In this document: in pieces, positions 10,441-21,290 of the stretch | How positions within the stretch are numbered: the first letter of the stretch is position 1 | Layout: every line of letters begins with the position of its first letter | Made by a program: the position numbers and the translations under genes | Notes under the pieces: generated by a model | Databases searched by the model: none | Seen by the model: only the letters and a program-made list of their open reading frames with translations | Told to the model about the DNA's origin: nothing | Source of the DNA: Argyresthia goedartella | Taxonomy: Eukaryota; Arthropoda; Insecta; Lepidoptera; Argyresthiidae | Length of the DNA: 64,000 nt | Direction: 5' to 3' | NCBI GenBank assembly: GCA_949825045.1 | Contig: OX463815.1 | Span: 32,541,356-32,605,355 of the forward strand

Positions 10441-11741
10441 GTCAGGTTATAAGTTCTGTCACACAATAAAAACTTTTGAATTTAGAACGCTGGCCACAAA
10501 AAAGTTTATTGAATTCGAATTTCGAATTTTTCATGAAAATAAAAATGTGTACTTTTTAGAATTTTCCTCATTTTTAAATATGGAGTGGACACTTAAAGAA
10601 GACCGTGTCGCAGTTATTGCGTTGCATCGTTGCGGTTACGCGCCAATTCAGATTTTCGACTTACTGAAAAAATTTAATATAACCAAAAGATTCGTTTATC
10701 GTACCATAAAACGATACAATGAAGACTTTAGTGTAGATGACAGGTCAAGAAGTGGTCGCCCTCGCTCTGTTAGGACTCCAGCAGTGATAAAAGCTGTAAA
10801 GGCGCGAATTCAAAGAAATCCCATACGTAAGCAGAAACTGTTGGCCCTTCAGATGGGGTTAAGCAGGACCACGGTGAAAAGGGTGTTAAATGAAGACTTA
10901 GGGCTTAGGGCATATCGAAGAAAAACAGGACATCGTTTGGACGCTCGTTTAATGGACCTGAGACTGAAGAGATGCCGCGCTTTGTTGAAGCGGTACGCGG
11001 GAAAAAAGCATCGGGAAATTATTTTTTCGGATGAAAACATTTTCACCGTGGAAGAGAGCTACAACAAACAAAATGATAAGGTGTACGCACACAGCAGTGA
11101 AGAAGCGAGCAACCGTATTCCGCGTGTCCAACGAGGTCATTTTCCATCCTTGCTCATGGTTTGGTTGGGAGTCTCTTATTGGGGCTTAACTGAGGTACAT
11201 TTTTGTGAGAAAGGCGTAAAAACGAATGCAATTGTGTACCAAAATACAGTCCTCAAGAACCTTGTGGAACCTGTTTCTCATACCATGTTTAATAACAGGC
11301 ACTGGGTATTCCAACAAGATTCTGCGCCAGCTCATAGAGCGAAAAGCACACAAGACTGGCTGGCGGCGAGTGAAATCGATTTCATCCGGCACGAAGACTG
11401 GCCCTCCTCCAGTCCAAATTTGAGTCCGTTAGATTACAAGATATGGCAACACTTGGAGGAAAAGGCCTGCTCAAAGCCTCATCCTGATTTGGAGTCACTC
11501 AAGGCATCCTTGATTAAGGCAGCCGCCGATATTGACATGGACCTCGTTCGTGCTGCGATAGACGACTGGCCGCGCAGAATAAAGGCCTGTATTCAAAATC
11601 GCGGGGGTCATTTTGAATAAACTTTATTACCATAAGAATCTATGTTTTATTAAGTTCATTTTGCTATATAAATGTTTACATAAATAATAAACATGTCTAA
11701 ATTATTTCATATTGCACATGTGACAGAACTTATGACCTGAC
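10441..11741 (+). mobile_element. Complete mariner element (DD37D, maT-like)
   Basis: Terminal inverted repeats are GTCAGGTTATAAGTTCTGTC on the left and GTCAGGTCATAAGTTCTGTC (reverse complement) on the right: one mismatch over about 24 bp. TA lies immediately outside both ends (10439-10440 and 11742-11743). The 1.3-kb length is typical. It encodes one uninterrupted transposase. Intact termini and ORF suggest a young copy. Confidence 0.95.
10580..11620 (+). CDS. Mariner transposase, DD37D type
   Basis: A transposase for cut-and-paste movement of the surrounding element at TA sites, acting in the nucleus. I chose the ATG at 10580 (MEWTLKED), giving about 346 residues, the usual mariner length; the frame is open a little further upstream without a better start. 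The N-terminal half has two helix-turn-helix regions, with GRPR of a basic linker near residue 59. The catalytic D residues are in FSDENIF (D151), VFQQDSAPAHR (D247) and SPLDYKIW (D285), with 37 residues between the second and third. DD37D is the signature of the maT clade. The C-terminus KACIQNRGGHFE is also characteristic. No stop or frameshift is visible, so the protein may be functional; only expression or excision data could show that. Confidence 0.93.
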   Translation: MEWTLKEDRVAVIALHRCGYAPIQIFDLLKKFNITKRFVYRTIKRYNEDFSVDDRSRSGRPRSVRTPAVIKAVKARIQRNPIRKQKLLALQMGLSRTTVKRVLNEDLGLRAYRRKTGHRLDARLMDLRLKRCRALLKRYAGKKHREIIFSDENIFTVEESYNKQNDKVYAHSSEEASNRIPRVQRGHFPSLLMVWLGVSYWGLTEVHFCEKGVKTNAIVYQNTVLKNLVEPVSHTMFNNRHWVFQQDSAPAHRAKSTQDWLAASEIDFIRHEDWPSSSPNLSPLDYKIWQHLEEKACSKPHPDLESLKASLIKAAADIDMDLVRAAIDDWPRRIKACIQNRGGHFE

Positions 11742-12030
11742 TATGTATGTTTATAGTAAAAAATATTCCCAATTTAAATCTTAAATACATGAGCTAAGCA
11801 AATGTCATTTTTAACTTAAAAATCCATAACCTTAAGTTAGTCACTCCAATTCCAACTTCTATTAAATCTGGTCTTGGTTGAGGCAGTATCTGAAATTAAA
11901 GTAAGGAGTATTTTATTGCACATTTATTCAGGTGAATATAAATGCACTTATACTAACACTCAAAAATCACATTACATAACAGGATAAAAAACAGAGCGCG
12001 GCCGCTCCTTTCCACACAAATCGTGATATT

Positions 12031-12302
12031 TATGGGTGTAACAGAAAGATGTAGTCATATTTTAGGGTAGCGTTTGTTATGGACATCATTCTGAAAAACT
12101 TTAATTAGGAAACCGATTTGATCAGAGCATCTTTATTTTTCACTTCTCCATACAAATCAGCTGATCGCTGGAACCAGATATGGAGATGTGAAAAATAAAA
12201 TTGCTCTGATGAAATCGGTTTCATAGTGAAAGTTGTTCAGAATGATGTCCCTGACCAGCAGCCCCCTAAAATATGACTACACCTTTCTATCACACCCTGT
12301 AT
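12031..12302. repeat. Fold-back MITE with arms of about 120 bp
   Basis: The left arm carries GGGTGTAACAGAAAGATGTAG, GGACATCATTCTGAA, GAAACCGATTTGATCAGAGC and TTTTTCACTTCTCCATA. Each recurs in inverted order in the right arm with few mismatches. The two arms leave almost no loop. Non-coding; autonomous parent unknown. Confidence 0.85.
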
Positions 12303-12475
12303 GTGGCAACTACATGTCATCATCATCATACAGTAATAAATTCAGGCACTTAATTGCAATATTTTCAAGATACAAACGTTTCCATTATTACTATTAGGTC
12401 ACTATAATTAACATTTTAAATTGGAATATAGAAATAAATCACAATAATTAGCTTAAGTAAAATCTTTGCATTATA

Positions 12476-12705
12476 CAGTCAGCATCAGATATATGTGAGC
12501 ATGCAAGCTACTCAAGTAGATCTACAGATCTTATACAGTCAGAAATATCTACACATCAGCCAAAGTGTCAACATTATGTCCACACCCATGTTAACACAGA
12601 GGGTGTTCACATAATTGTGACACGTTGTTTGTGTAGATATTTCTGGTTGGTTAGGATGTGTAGATCTATTTGAGTAGCTTGCGCACATATATCTGATGCT
12701 GACTG
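12476..12705. repeat. TA-flanked MITE, long form with nested palindrome
   Basis: The termini CAGTCAGCATCAGATATAT and their inverted copy are flanked by TA (12474-12475 and 12706-12707). Inside, a second inverted pair (CAGAAATATCTACACA at 12540 / TGTGTAGATATTTCTG at 12630) surrounds a third (GTGTCAACATTATG / ACATAATTGTGACAC). It is about 100 bp longer than the copy at 10289-10418. Confidence 0.87.
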
Positions 12706-13617
12706 TACATTTTATTTCAACTTTTGCGTTGAGCCCATGCAGTAATTAACATTTTAAATCAACATACATACATAGTTTGACACCCTTGATGAATCATATT
12801 TGGCGTCAAACAACAACAATCATGCAATGAAATGACTTCTACAACATCCGTTTCATCTACAACATTAGCCATGTATTGTAAAGAATAACTCAGCTTTTTA
12901 AAATTGTACATAATAAAACAACTTTTTTGCTATATTTATTAATCAACACGAGTTTGATTTTGTAAAAAACGGGCATATCTTCTTCAAACTTACCCAAAAC
13001 AACATTCACTTTAAAATAGTTCTAACCATTAATGTCAACATAATCAAAAACATCTATATCGTAAAGTTCGAAGAGTTATCGTCATGTTTTATTTTTTTAA
13101 CATTATTTATGCGATTTATAAGTCCATTACGAAACCTTTGGAAATTGTCAATTGATGTCTAGTAGCAAGTGTCAGTGGCAAGTTTTTACGATTAGCCATT
13201 ATTGTGTTTTTTTTTTACTCCCTATGTTTTGCTTCGAACTTGAATGCACTTGCTAGTATAGGAGGCCCCAGCTTTTAAATTATTCCTGGATAATGAAGAA
13301 TTAAGTGATGTTTCGGTTTTAAAGAGCAATTGAATGTTTCAAATAAATTTTCCATATAACTTTCAAGTAAGTTCTTTAAATAGTCTAGTAACTCTGATGT
13401 AAACGTCTGCGATGTTAACATTTCTGTTATTTCTAGTAATGTCAAATAAAAGCACCAAATTGGATCTTTCTCCGGAATGAATTCTCCCACTAAGTATCTA
13501 AATAATCAGTAATATTATGAGCGTAACGCAAATGAACAAAACATGATTGAAATTGTTCATATGCATTACACACTTAGGACACCTCAACATTTTTGCGTTT
13601 TATTAGATAATAGTTTT

Positions 13618-13745
13618 AGCCCCGCAGAATGGTATACGCGTAACGTCAAGGCGTCCAACAGTGTCATGAACGTTATGCATTCAGTAACAAGGGCCATCAA
13701 AGATCCGTCGAATGTATAGAACTGTCAAGCGCATTCTGCGGGGCT
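13618..13745. repeat. 128-bp MITE in an intron of the relic
   Basis: Perfect 14-bp terminal inverted repeats AGCCCCGCAGAATG / CATTCTGCGGGGCT bound a GC-richer core. It lies between the exon ending near 13785 and the exon starting at 13497. Confidence 0.85.
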
Positions 13746-14190
13746 TATATTCTGCTAAGTACCTACAACCACAGCTAAACTTTAGCTTTATGTAATATAT
13801 CTGTAATGTATGTCACTACCTTGTCATATTTTGTTTCGAATCCGTAAATGCACCTTTGCACCAGTAAGTAACTGTATTTAACTTTGTCGATGACCAAATA
13901 ATATTTACGCGTGTCCTCATCACCATTAGAACCACAACTAATCAGGTACGGTTGTAATGTTTGCTTTACACCTCGTGACTTTGTTTGTAAATCTTCAATT
14001 TTTGTATCAATATCTCCGATTTTCTGAAACAAGTTTTTTTTTTAATTGAAATGAACATAACCAGACTGAACGAGAGTAGTCGCAACTAGGAGTAAGCGTT
14101 TAAAAATGAAACAACACAAGCGTAGCTTCCTATAGGTAATAATGTACTAAATTATTAAAAAAAACCTGACTGCTTTAGGAAAATAGTAAG

Positions 14191-14463
14191 GGTATGTTTT
14201 CGAAACGCCAGCTTCATCTCGCCGAGCGCGACTTCAGGGGCGAGGCCGAGACCGAGAGCGCAGTTATGACGCGAGTGAGCGTGACAGCGTCTACATGTCA
14301 GCTTGGGAATGGCAGTCACTTCGTGAAGCCCGACGCGACTGCAATTCCCATGCTGTCATCTAGGTACGCTGTCGCGCTCACTCGCGTCATGACTGCGCTC
14401 CATCTCTGCCTCGCACGTGCAGTCGCGCTCGGCGACATGAAGCTGGGGTTTCCAAAACATACC
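14191..14463. repeat. GC-rich fold-back element, arms over 120 bp
   Basis: The left arm GGTATGTTTTCGAAACGCC...CTTCATCTCGCCGAGCGC and the right arm are near-perfect inverted copies almost to the centre (around 14320). Words such as GACGCGAGTGAGCG, GAGCGCAGT and CCAGCTTCAT occur in both. The 131-codon open frame across it is a by-product of its GC content, not a gene. Confidence 0.88.
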
Positions 14464-15124
14464 TTAAGAAGCTCAGTAGTAAACAGAAGCTCTGGGCTTG
14501 TGTTGGTTCGTTTTGAAATATTTACTCCGAATGCTACTACTCTCGTTCAACCTGCATTATGCCTCAAAAGCTCCTTATGGATGAGGTAGAAACTTATTTA
14601 AAAATTAACACTTACATCAACAGCAACAACGAAATTTTCTATGCATTCCAATGTTGAAAATTTTGTTCTTTTATTCAGTCTTCCTCCTGGAAGAATTAAG
14701 TGACAAAGCAGCTTAATTTGTCCGGCACATTATTGTCTGCAAAACAAAACTTTTATAATCCCAAAAGTTATAGCAAATAATGTAATACCTAGTAATAGTA
14801 TTTTATTAAAAATACTAGTAAATTACCAGTTCAAGTCTGAGATTTAACAACTTAATATATCTAACCCACCAAAAAGGCTATGCTATGACTGTGACTCACC
14901 ATACTATTATGTCACCCACCATCATCGGGCTGCCCGAGAAATTTCAAATTTTATGCTTATTATGGTATTTATAAATGAATGCCATTTAGTATAAAAATTC
15001 ATAGACTTTTTCTTATACTTTTGTTCAAAATCTAGGTTGATCTGAAACAATAAACAGTTATAAAGTGGAACTATTACGAAGTACACTAAAATTAGACAAT
15101 CAATGTACTTTACTAAGATAACAC

Positions 15125-15371
15125 ACGGTTATATGCATAACCAAATACTAAGCTAAAAGGGACTCATCAAACGTTTACGGTGCCGGCAACCCTAAAATTG
15201 CAAAATAAAAATACTTTCCCACACATTTTACCGAGGCTCTATGATATTTTTGTATGGGATAGCTGTTTTTTTTTCACGACTCCGGGATGGGCCCCATAAT
15301 AAAAGTTGATAATTACCATGACCTCCTTTCGTTTTTGTGTGGGTTATGCGCTTATGCATGTGGGTTATCCC
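15125..15371. repeat. Divergent copy of the TTATGCGTATAACCCT MITE
   Basis: It starts with GGTTATATGCATAACC and ACTAAGCTAAAAGGG and ends with GTGGGTTATGCGCTTATGCA and GTTATCCCT. Both ends are recognisably the family at 15901-16191. It lies in the intron after exon 2 of the relic. Confidence 0.6.
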
Positions 15372-15900
15372 TGTATAGTATTTAATTAATGAATTACTTA
15401 CCAATACCTCACCCCTTGGGTCATTAAGAATGTTCCATTACGCTACAAATTCCGCCACACTTTCTTTCGTAGATTGCTCCTTGAGAGGATAGGTTGATAA
15501 CCAATAATCTATAACTTGATCCCAAGGTTCTGTATTGTTTTTTAAGAACGCGATTTTGTCTTCTTGTTTTCTGCAATACACATAAAATATTAACATGTGT
15601 GTAATGCTAGAGTGCATCTTAAGATGTTTTAAGAAATCGTGAAAGAGAAATAGGCAACAGGTTAAGAAAGAGAAACAGTTTAGGTACATTGTGAGAGAGT
15701 GATGAATATGATATTACGACGACGCTGACGCTGTTTGATAATGAAGCGAACTACAGTATGATGATAATGAACTATGAATTAAATTATTATTACAATAACT
15801 ACTATCTACTACACTACTTCAGCAGCTGCTTAGGTTATACAGGTCATTTGCCTCATGGGAAGTGGTGGGATGAAACATCATTTCATCAAACATCTGTTAC

Positions 15901-16191
15901 AGGGTTATACGCATAACATATGCTAAGCCGAAAGGGGGTTAATGTCCTGATCAATATGAACAACTTTTACTATGGGGCCAACCACAAAATCGCGTAAAAA
16001 ACAATTGTCCCATACAAACAAAAATATTGCGCCACCTCAAAATGTATATGAGAGCCGATATTTATTTTGTGATTTCAGAGCTGCCGAAATAGTAAAATTA
16101 GTTCATTTATTTATTTATTTGTATATTATGAGTTCATATTTATGAGTACAATCACCCACTTACGGTTACCATAGATTATGCGTATAACCCT
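15901..16191. repeat. MITE with 16-bp perfect TIRs
   Basis: AGGGTTATACGCATAA at 15901 and TTATGCGTATAACCCT ending at 16191 are exact inverted repeats. It lies in the first intron of the relic gene. The core is AT-rich with a (TTTA)n run near 16105-16120. Confidence 0.88.
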
Positions 16192-16330
16192 GCACTAAAA
16201 CTGCTTTTACTCAACTCTACCTAAATTCTCCTCAGCCGAGTCGTCTGCTGCGATCTAAACATTTAAATTATATTTAACCGGTGAAAGACCGCCTATGTAA
16301 ATTATTAGGTACTTACTTTTGATCTGACAT

Positions 16331-16620
16331 AACGACGCGCGATGGTATAATACGCTACCCAATTGAAGCTGAACAGTTCAATCAAAATAGCACTGCAACG
16401 CTAACAGTAGGTATCTCACGGACACAACACAACACCACACTCTTTACTGATGCAAGCACGCTCAGGGAAACAGTCTTTAAAATAAAGCAGGGAAATATGT
16501 CTGCGCATGCCGCAATTCCCAACTTTCGCAAGCGCCGGTGAACGAATGACAGAAAGAAAAGGCCGGGTCACATCACGGCGCGTGCCCAGAAAGTTGCCAG
16601 TATCTACTTCAGACATTACC
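16331..16620 (-). promoter_or_regulatory. Putative promoter/5' UTR of the multi-exon relic
   Basis: The segment directly upstream of the modelled first ATG is GC-richer than its surroundings. It contains a 66-codon frame (16616-16416) with no resemblance to known proteins. Position and composition suggest a 5' leader, but no defined promoter element is visible. Confidence 0.3.
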
Positions 16621-17790
16621 CCATAAAATTTAAATATGGAATTATTACGACATCATAAACCATATAAGCAGTGTCAAAATATCATTTTATTCTTAGGATG
16701 AAAAGGAGAAGGGTCACGGTCCATACAAAATTTTCCCAAGCAAGACACGAACGAGACCTAAGACGAGAGTTTTCGTTATATTAAGAGCAACTAAAATATA
16801 TAGCTGTTTTATATAGGTATCCGAAATCAGTAAGAACAACAAAAAATACTTAAAACATAAACGAAAGTACACAAAACATAAAATTAAGTTTGGGATCAAG
16901 TATCCAAACACAATTTGGTGGTCGCTTACTAATTCTGACGGTCGTTTAGAATTTATTGGTAGTAAAGTAGGTGCGTACATACAAAAAAAATGAATTTATA
17001 ATTACTTCAGGCACAGCACAAATATTTCGATAGATTGTGAATAACTTTTCTTCCGCCACTGTTAATAGTTTTCGGCATTTTCACTCACAAAACACAAGAA
17101 ATATCCATGCATAAGAGTCGCCCCACTTTGACAGCAATCGACAAATGACATTAATTACTTTTTAAAGAAAGTGTTGCAAGTTGAAGAAAAGAGTTTCATA
17201 GGATTTCCGCAACATGGCGATGTTTTTATATTTGGCTTTCAATTAAACTACTAGAGGGTTCACGCAACCCGAAGCATAAATTCTGTGAACATGTAAGTGG
17301 TCCGACCGATTCCGGTCACGGCAACCGCTTCATGAGCTATGAACTCGCTCGTGTGCTCGCATGTGGCTTGTGTATCCAATCTTCCTTGTGTCTGTGAATA
17401 TAACAGCTACTTGTTACATTACATACGTATCCCTCAAAAGTCCGTGTTTTATTTTTGAAATGGCAATAATAATCTATGCTTGCAGATGTGTGTGAAGATT
17501 AAGCATCTATCAAGAAACACGAACTTGCTTTAAGACAACGTTTTTTCTTGATTTAAAAATGTCATTCTTGGATTTGAACGTCAAGAAACGCGACCTTGAA
17601 TTAAAACAACGTTATTCTCGGATGAAGTGTTGGTTGACTTGTTGTGGGTGTCGTACCTTTATCTATGGACCTAGGGTACCTTCGTTGACGACAGGTTCGG
17701 ATGGAAATATTTTAGTGATTTTTGTGAGATTGCCAAAAAGTTACACGGCAAAATAAAAATAATTTTCACCTCTTTTCACCTCTTCATACA
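16621..17790. other. Unassigned sequence
   Basis: No recognisable gene. A minus-strand frame at 16980-16714 is hydrophobic but resembles nothing known. Around 17500-17640 the words CAAGAAAC-CG-AACTT / AAGACAACGTTTTTTCTTGA occur twice, reminiscent of the CTTGA-rich arrays further on. Confidence 0.35.
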
Positions 17791-17797
17791 AATACCA

Positions 17798-18497
17798 TCA
17801 GCGGCCGAGATGGCCCAGATGCCGATTGCAAGATTTTACACAAACTAAGCATTACCTAAGTAGGGGATCTCTTGATGAGGATAGGATATGAGCGACCCCT
17901 TTTGCTCAATTAAGTGGATATTTAGGGAAGAACTTAAGTTCTTACCGTATGTTCTTACAAACAGTTTGATCGATAAATCGAGTGTCGGCGAAGTGTATTG
18001 AGCTCTTAAGAACGTGTGCCAGTATGGAGTTTTAAGTCAATCCAAGAGTTAAGTTAAACATGAGTTTTTCGATGTTAGGTTTGTAGTGATGTATTTTTAA
18101 GGGTTTTTATTGATTGTTGGTCTACTTCGATTACAAAACATGTTACAAGATGCCACTTATGGCTACTCAAGTTACTCAGGCACTACTGTTTACCAAGCAG
18201 GGTCTAACTCAATGTTTGGTGGCTGCATTTAATAAATTACCGTGTATTACCCTCTGGTTTGTGCTCAAGAGGTGTCAAGGGACTTTATGTGGTGACCAAT
18301 TGGTACCAGAGTTAGAGTTAGTTCCATTATGACACAAATTCTTAAGAAAAGACGTTAAGGACTTACGTTTTTCCCTAAATATCATCTTAAATAAACAAAA
18401 GAAGTCTCTTATATTATATCCTCATCAAAACACCCCTTAAAGCTCAGTTTGTGTAAAATCTTGCGATCACCATCTGGGCCACCTTTACTGCCGCTGA
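17798..18497. repeat. Non-autonomous element with ~150-bp TIRs
   Basis: The left arm (17798-17960) and inverted right arm (18345-18497) share TCAGCGGC, TGGCCCAGATG, GCAAGATTTTACACAAACT, GATGAGGATA, then GATATTTAGGGAA and AACGTAAG/AACTTAAG-type sequence. The core of about 380 bp has no transposase. Confidence 0.8.
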
Positions 18498-19125
18498 GTG
18501 TATTTTATCGCAATAAAAATTAAATGAACCTACAGGTACCTAGTCCTTTCATCACTGGAAACACGGAATCTTTATCACTGGTTTGAAGATTAAATCACAT
18601 GAGTCGAACTTCTTTGATGAAATCTTCAATCTCTTATTTAATGAGGATTATGTACCTATAATGTGTTTGACCTGTAAGTATATTTGTCTTTCCTGTGCTA
18701 CTTGTAACTAATGAACGGCTCCATCGATTTTGATAAATGATACATCATTCGATTTTTCTTGATGACGCGAGTGTCACAAAGTACATACAAATCTTGAGAA
18801 ATCGAAATGGTGGATTTTATGTGCGAGGGGTTTGTTTTTTTCAAGACCCTCGAATGGGTATCAAAATAAAGGGTTGTCATTTATTCTATTCCTATGTCTT
18901 TATCGCAGTAGGTATGCATTTTCTAGTTTTTGAAGTATCGAAGTATCTACCCGTACCTAGTACATACATTTATCATTGAGCCGGAAGGTAGCCATGGGAA
19001 CTCTGTAAACAATGCAAACCCATCGAGTTCGGTCTCGTTAGATTTGTCTTGACGAATACTCTGGTCCTACATAGTGTCTAGGGTCCTATAATGGAGCTGT
19101 AAGTTGACCATGAACACTCTGTAAC
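18498..19125. other. Unassigned sequence
   Basis: Two overlapping 60-80 codon frames on opposite strands near 18700-18980 have no recognisable similarity. Nothing else was seen. Confidence 0.35.
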
Positions 19126-19129
19126 TAAG

Positions 19130-21290
19130 CGAAGATTCTCAATTCAAGACTACCATTATTTCTAAATGAAAGATAATTATTTCTTTAAACTAGAAAAAAA
19201 ATACCAATCAAAAACTTGTAATAGCGATAGCGATAGAAACATACTTCGGGTTAAAGTTATTTATATAGTACCACCTTTGTATAACCATATCTATCGCAAA
19301 TAAAAGTCTTTATCTTTATCTTTAAAACCACAAATTGTTCCCACAAAACAAACATGTTTTGTTTGAAAACATTTGTCTACCTTAGTTTGTGCTAACGTTA
19401 TTATTACATCAATACTTATATTTACTTACACAAAAAGTAAATGGTCTTTAACCAAGCTTAATTTTTCTTTAAACAAAACTGAATGCTCGTCTTCAATTGA
19501 AGAATTTTTGAACCTTGATTCGATCATTTACTTGCTTAAAACAATTAATTCTTGGGTCTTGATCGAAAAACTTGGCTTTTTTATTGATTTTCTCATGAAA
19601 AAAGTCTTAACATATTTTTTTTAATCAAGAATATTTTATATTATACTTTACGATTATCAATTCAAGGCTAACATTACATTTAAATGGAATATAATGGTTT
19701 CTTAAAACTCGAAATCAAATTTACATTCAAAAAGTTGTAAAAGCTCGATAAAAACATTCGGACATTTAGACTTCGGGTTAAAACCATAAATTGTTCCCAC
19801 AAAATAAACGTGTTTTAATTGAAAACATTTGTTTACCTTAGTTTGTGCTTATATCATTCTTACATCAATATTATATTTACTTACACAAAAAATAAAAGGT
19901 CTTGAACCAAGATTAAATTTTCTTCTAACAAAACTGAAGGCTCGTCTTCAGTTGAAGAATTTTTGAATCTCGATTCGATCATTTTACTTAGATAAAACAG
20001 TTCTTTCTTGGGTCTTGATCGAAAAACTTCGCTATTCTTATTTTGAAATATATCGATTTTCTCATGAAAACAGTCACTTAAAATATTTTCTTTGATCAAG
20101 AATATTTTATTTTCTACTTTTCGATTCTCAATTCAAGGCTACTATTATTTTTAAATTTCTTAAACCTCGAAATCAAATCTCCATTCAAAAAGTTGTAAAT
20201 AGCTTTGATAGCAACATTCTGTCTTTGTGTTAAAACCACAAATTGTTCCAACAAAACAAACGTGTCTTGTTTGAAAGCATTTGTCCACCTTAGTTTGTGC
20301 TTACATCATTCTTACAATAATACTTATATTTACTTACCCAAAAAGTAAAATGTCTTGAAACATTACTAAATTTTCTTATAACAAAACTGAAAGCTCGTCT
20401 TCAGTTGAATACGTTTTGAATCTTGATTCGATTCAATCATTTTACTTGCATGAAACTATTATTTCTGGGTTATTCTTGATCGAAAAACTTGACTATTTTT
20501 ATTTTGAAATATTTAGATTTTCTCATGAAAACAGTCACTTAAAATATTTTCTATGATCAAGAATATTTTATTTTCTACTATTCGATTGTCAATTCAAGAC
20601 TACCATTATTTATAAATGGAAGATAACTATTTCTCAATCTACGAAAACAAATCTCCATTCAAAAAGTAGTAAATAGCTTGGATAGAAGCATTTTGTGTTA
20701 AAATCACAAATTGCTCCAACAAAACAAACGAGTCTTGTTTGAAATATTTGTTCACCTTAGTTTTTGGTGACATCATTTTACAACAATGCTTATATTTACT
20801 TACCCAAAAAGTAAAAGGTCTTGTACAAGACTAAATTTTCTTATAACAAAACTGTAGGCTCGTCTTCAGTGGAATAATTTTTGAATCTTGATTCGATTCA
20901 ATCATTTTACTTGTATAAAACAATTATTTCTACGGTTATTATTGATCGAAAAACTTGACTAGTTTTATTTTGAAATATTTCGATTTTCTTATGAAAACAG
21001 TCACTTAAAATATTTTCGTTGATCAAGAATATTTTATTTTATGCTATTCGATTCTCAGTTCAAGACTACCATTATTTTTAAAGGAAAATATTTATTTCTT
21101 ATATCCTCAAAAACAAATCTCCATTTAAAAAGTTTTAAAAGCTTCGATAGAAATATTTTGACTTTGTGTTAAAACCACAAATCGTTCCCACAAAACAAAC
21201 TTATTTTGTTTGAAAACATTTGTCTACCTTAGTTTGTGCTTTCATCATTTTTACATCAATACTTATATACCCTTGCTCAAAAAAATAAAA
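19130..21290. repeat. AT-rich tandem array, five units of ~455-475 bp
   Basis: The anchor phrase ACAAATTGTTCCCACAAAAC (or a close variant) recurs at about 19329, 19784, 20237, 20703 and 21177, a spacing of 453-474 bp. Other shared words are CGTCTTCAGTTGAA, TGATCGAAAAACTT, TTCTCATGAAAACAGTCA and TTGATCAAGAATATTTTA. Neighbouring units look clearly diverged, so the array is old. The short open frames in it are not genes. Confidence 0.88.

Larger units (their letters stand above)
12765..16330 (-). pseudogene. Multi-exon relic of a transposon-like protein family
   Basis: I model minus-strand exons from splice sites. Exon 1 (16330-16317) is ATGTCAGATCAAAA then GTAAGT. Exon 2 (15570-15402) encodes EPWDQVIDYWLSTYPLKE, then EFVA, a stop, and WNILNDPRGEVL. 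Exon 3 (14736-14616) has LPGGRLNKRTKFS and ENFVVAVD but is 121 nt, so frameshifted. Exon 4 (14023 to about 13785) has TLQPYLISCG, YYLVIDKVKY and CIYGF. An exon from 13497 has DPIWCFYLTLLEI, LKPKHHLILHYPGII, a stop, KLGPPILASAFKFEAKHRE and another stop. The last exon, from about 13067, has FDYVDING and EEDMPVFYKIK. These resemble uncharacterised insect and fish families that I associate with CACTA/Tnp2-like elements (low confidence). Exon 1-2 phases agree. Four MITEs lie in its introns. Stops and a frameshift make it dead. Confidence 0.6.

Noticed and set aside
14194..14589. 131-codon ORF
   Set aside because: It runs through both arms of a GC-rich fold-back element; open by composition only.
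19130..21290. CRISPR-like or satellite-coded array
   Set aside because: Repeats are long (~460 bp), diverged and AT-rich without short spacers; an ordinary eukaryotic tandem repeat.
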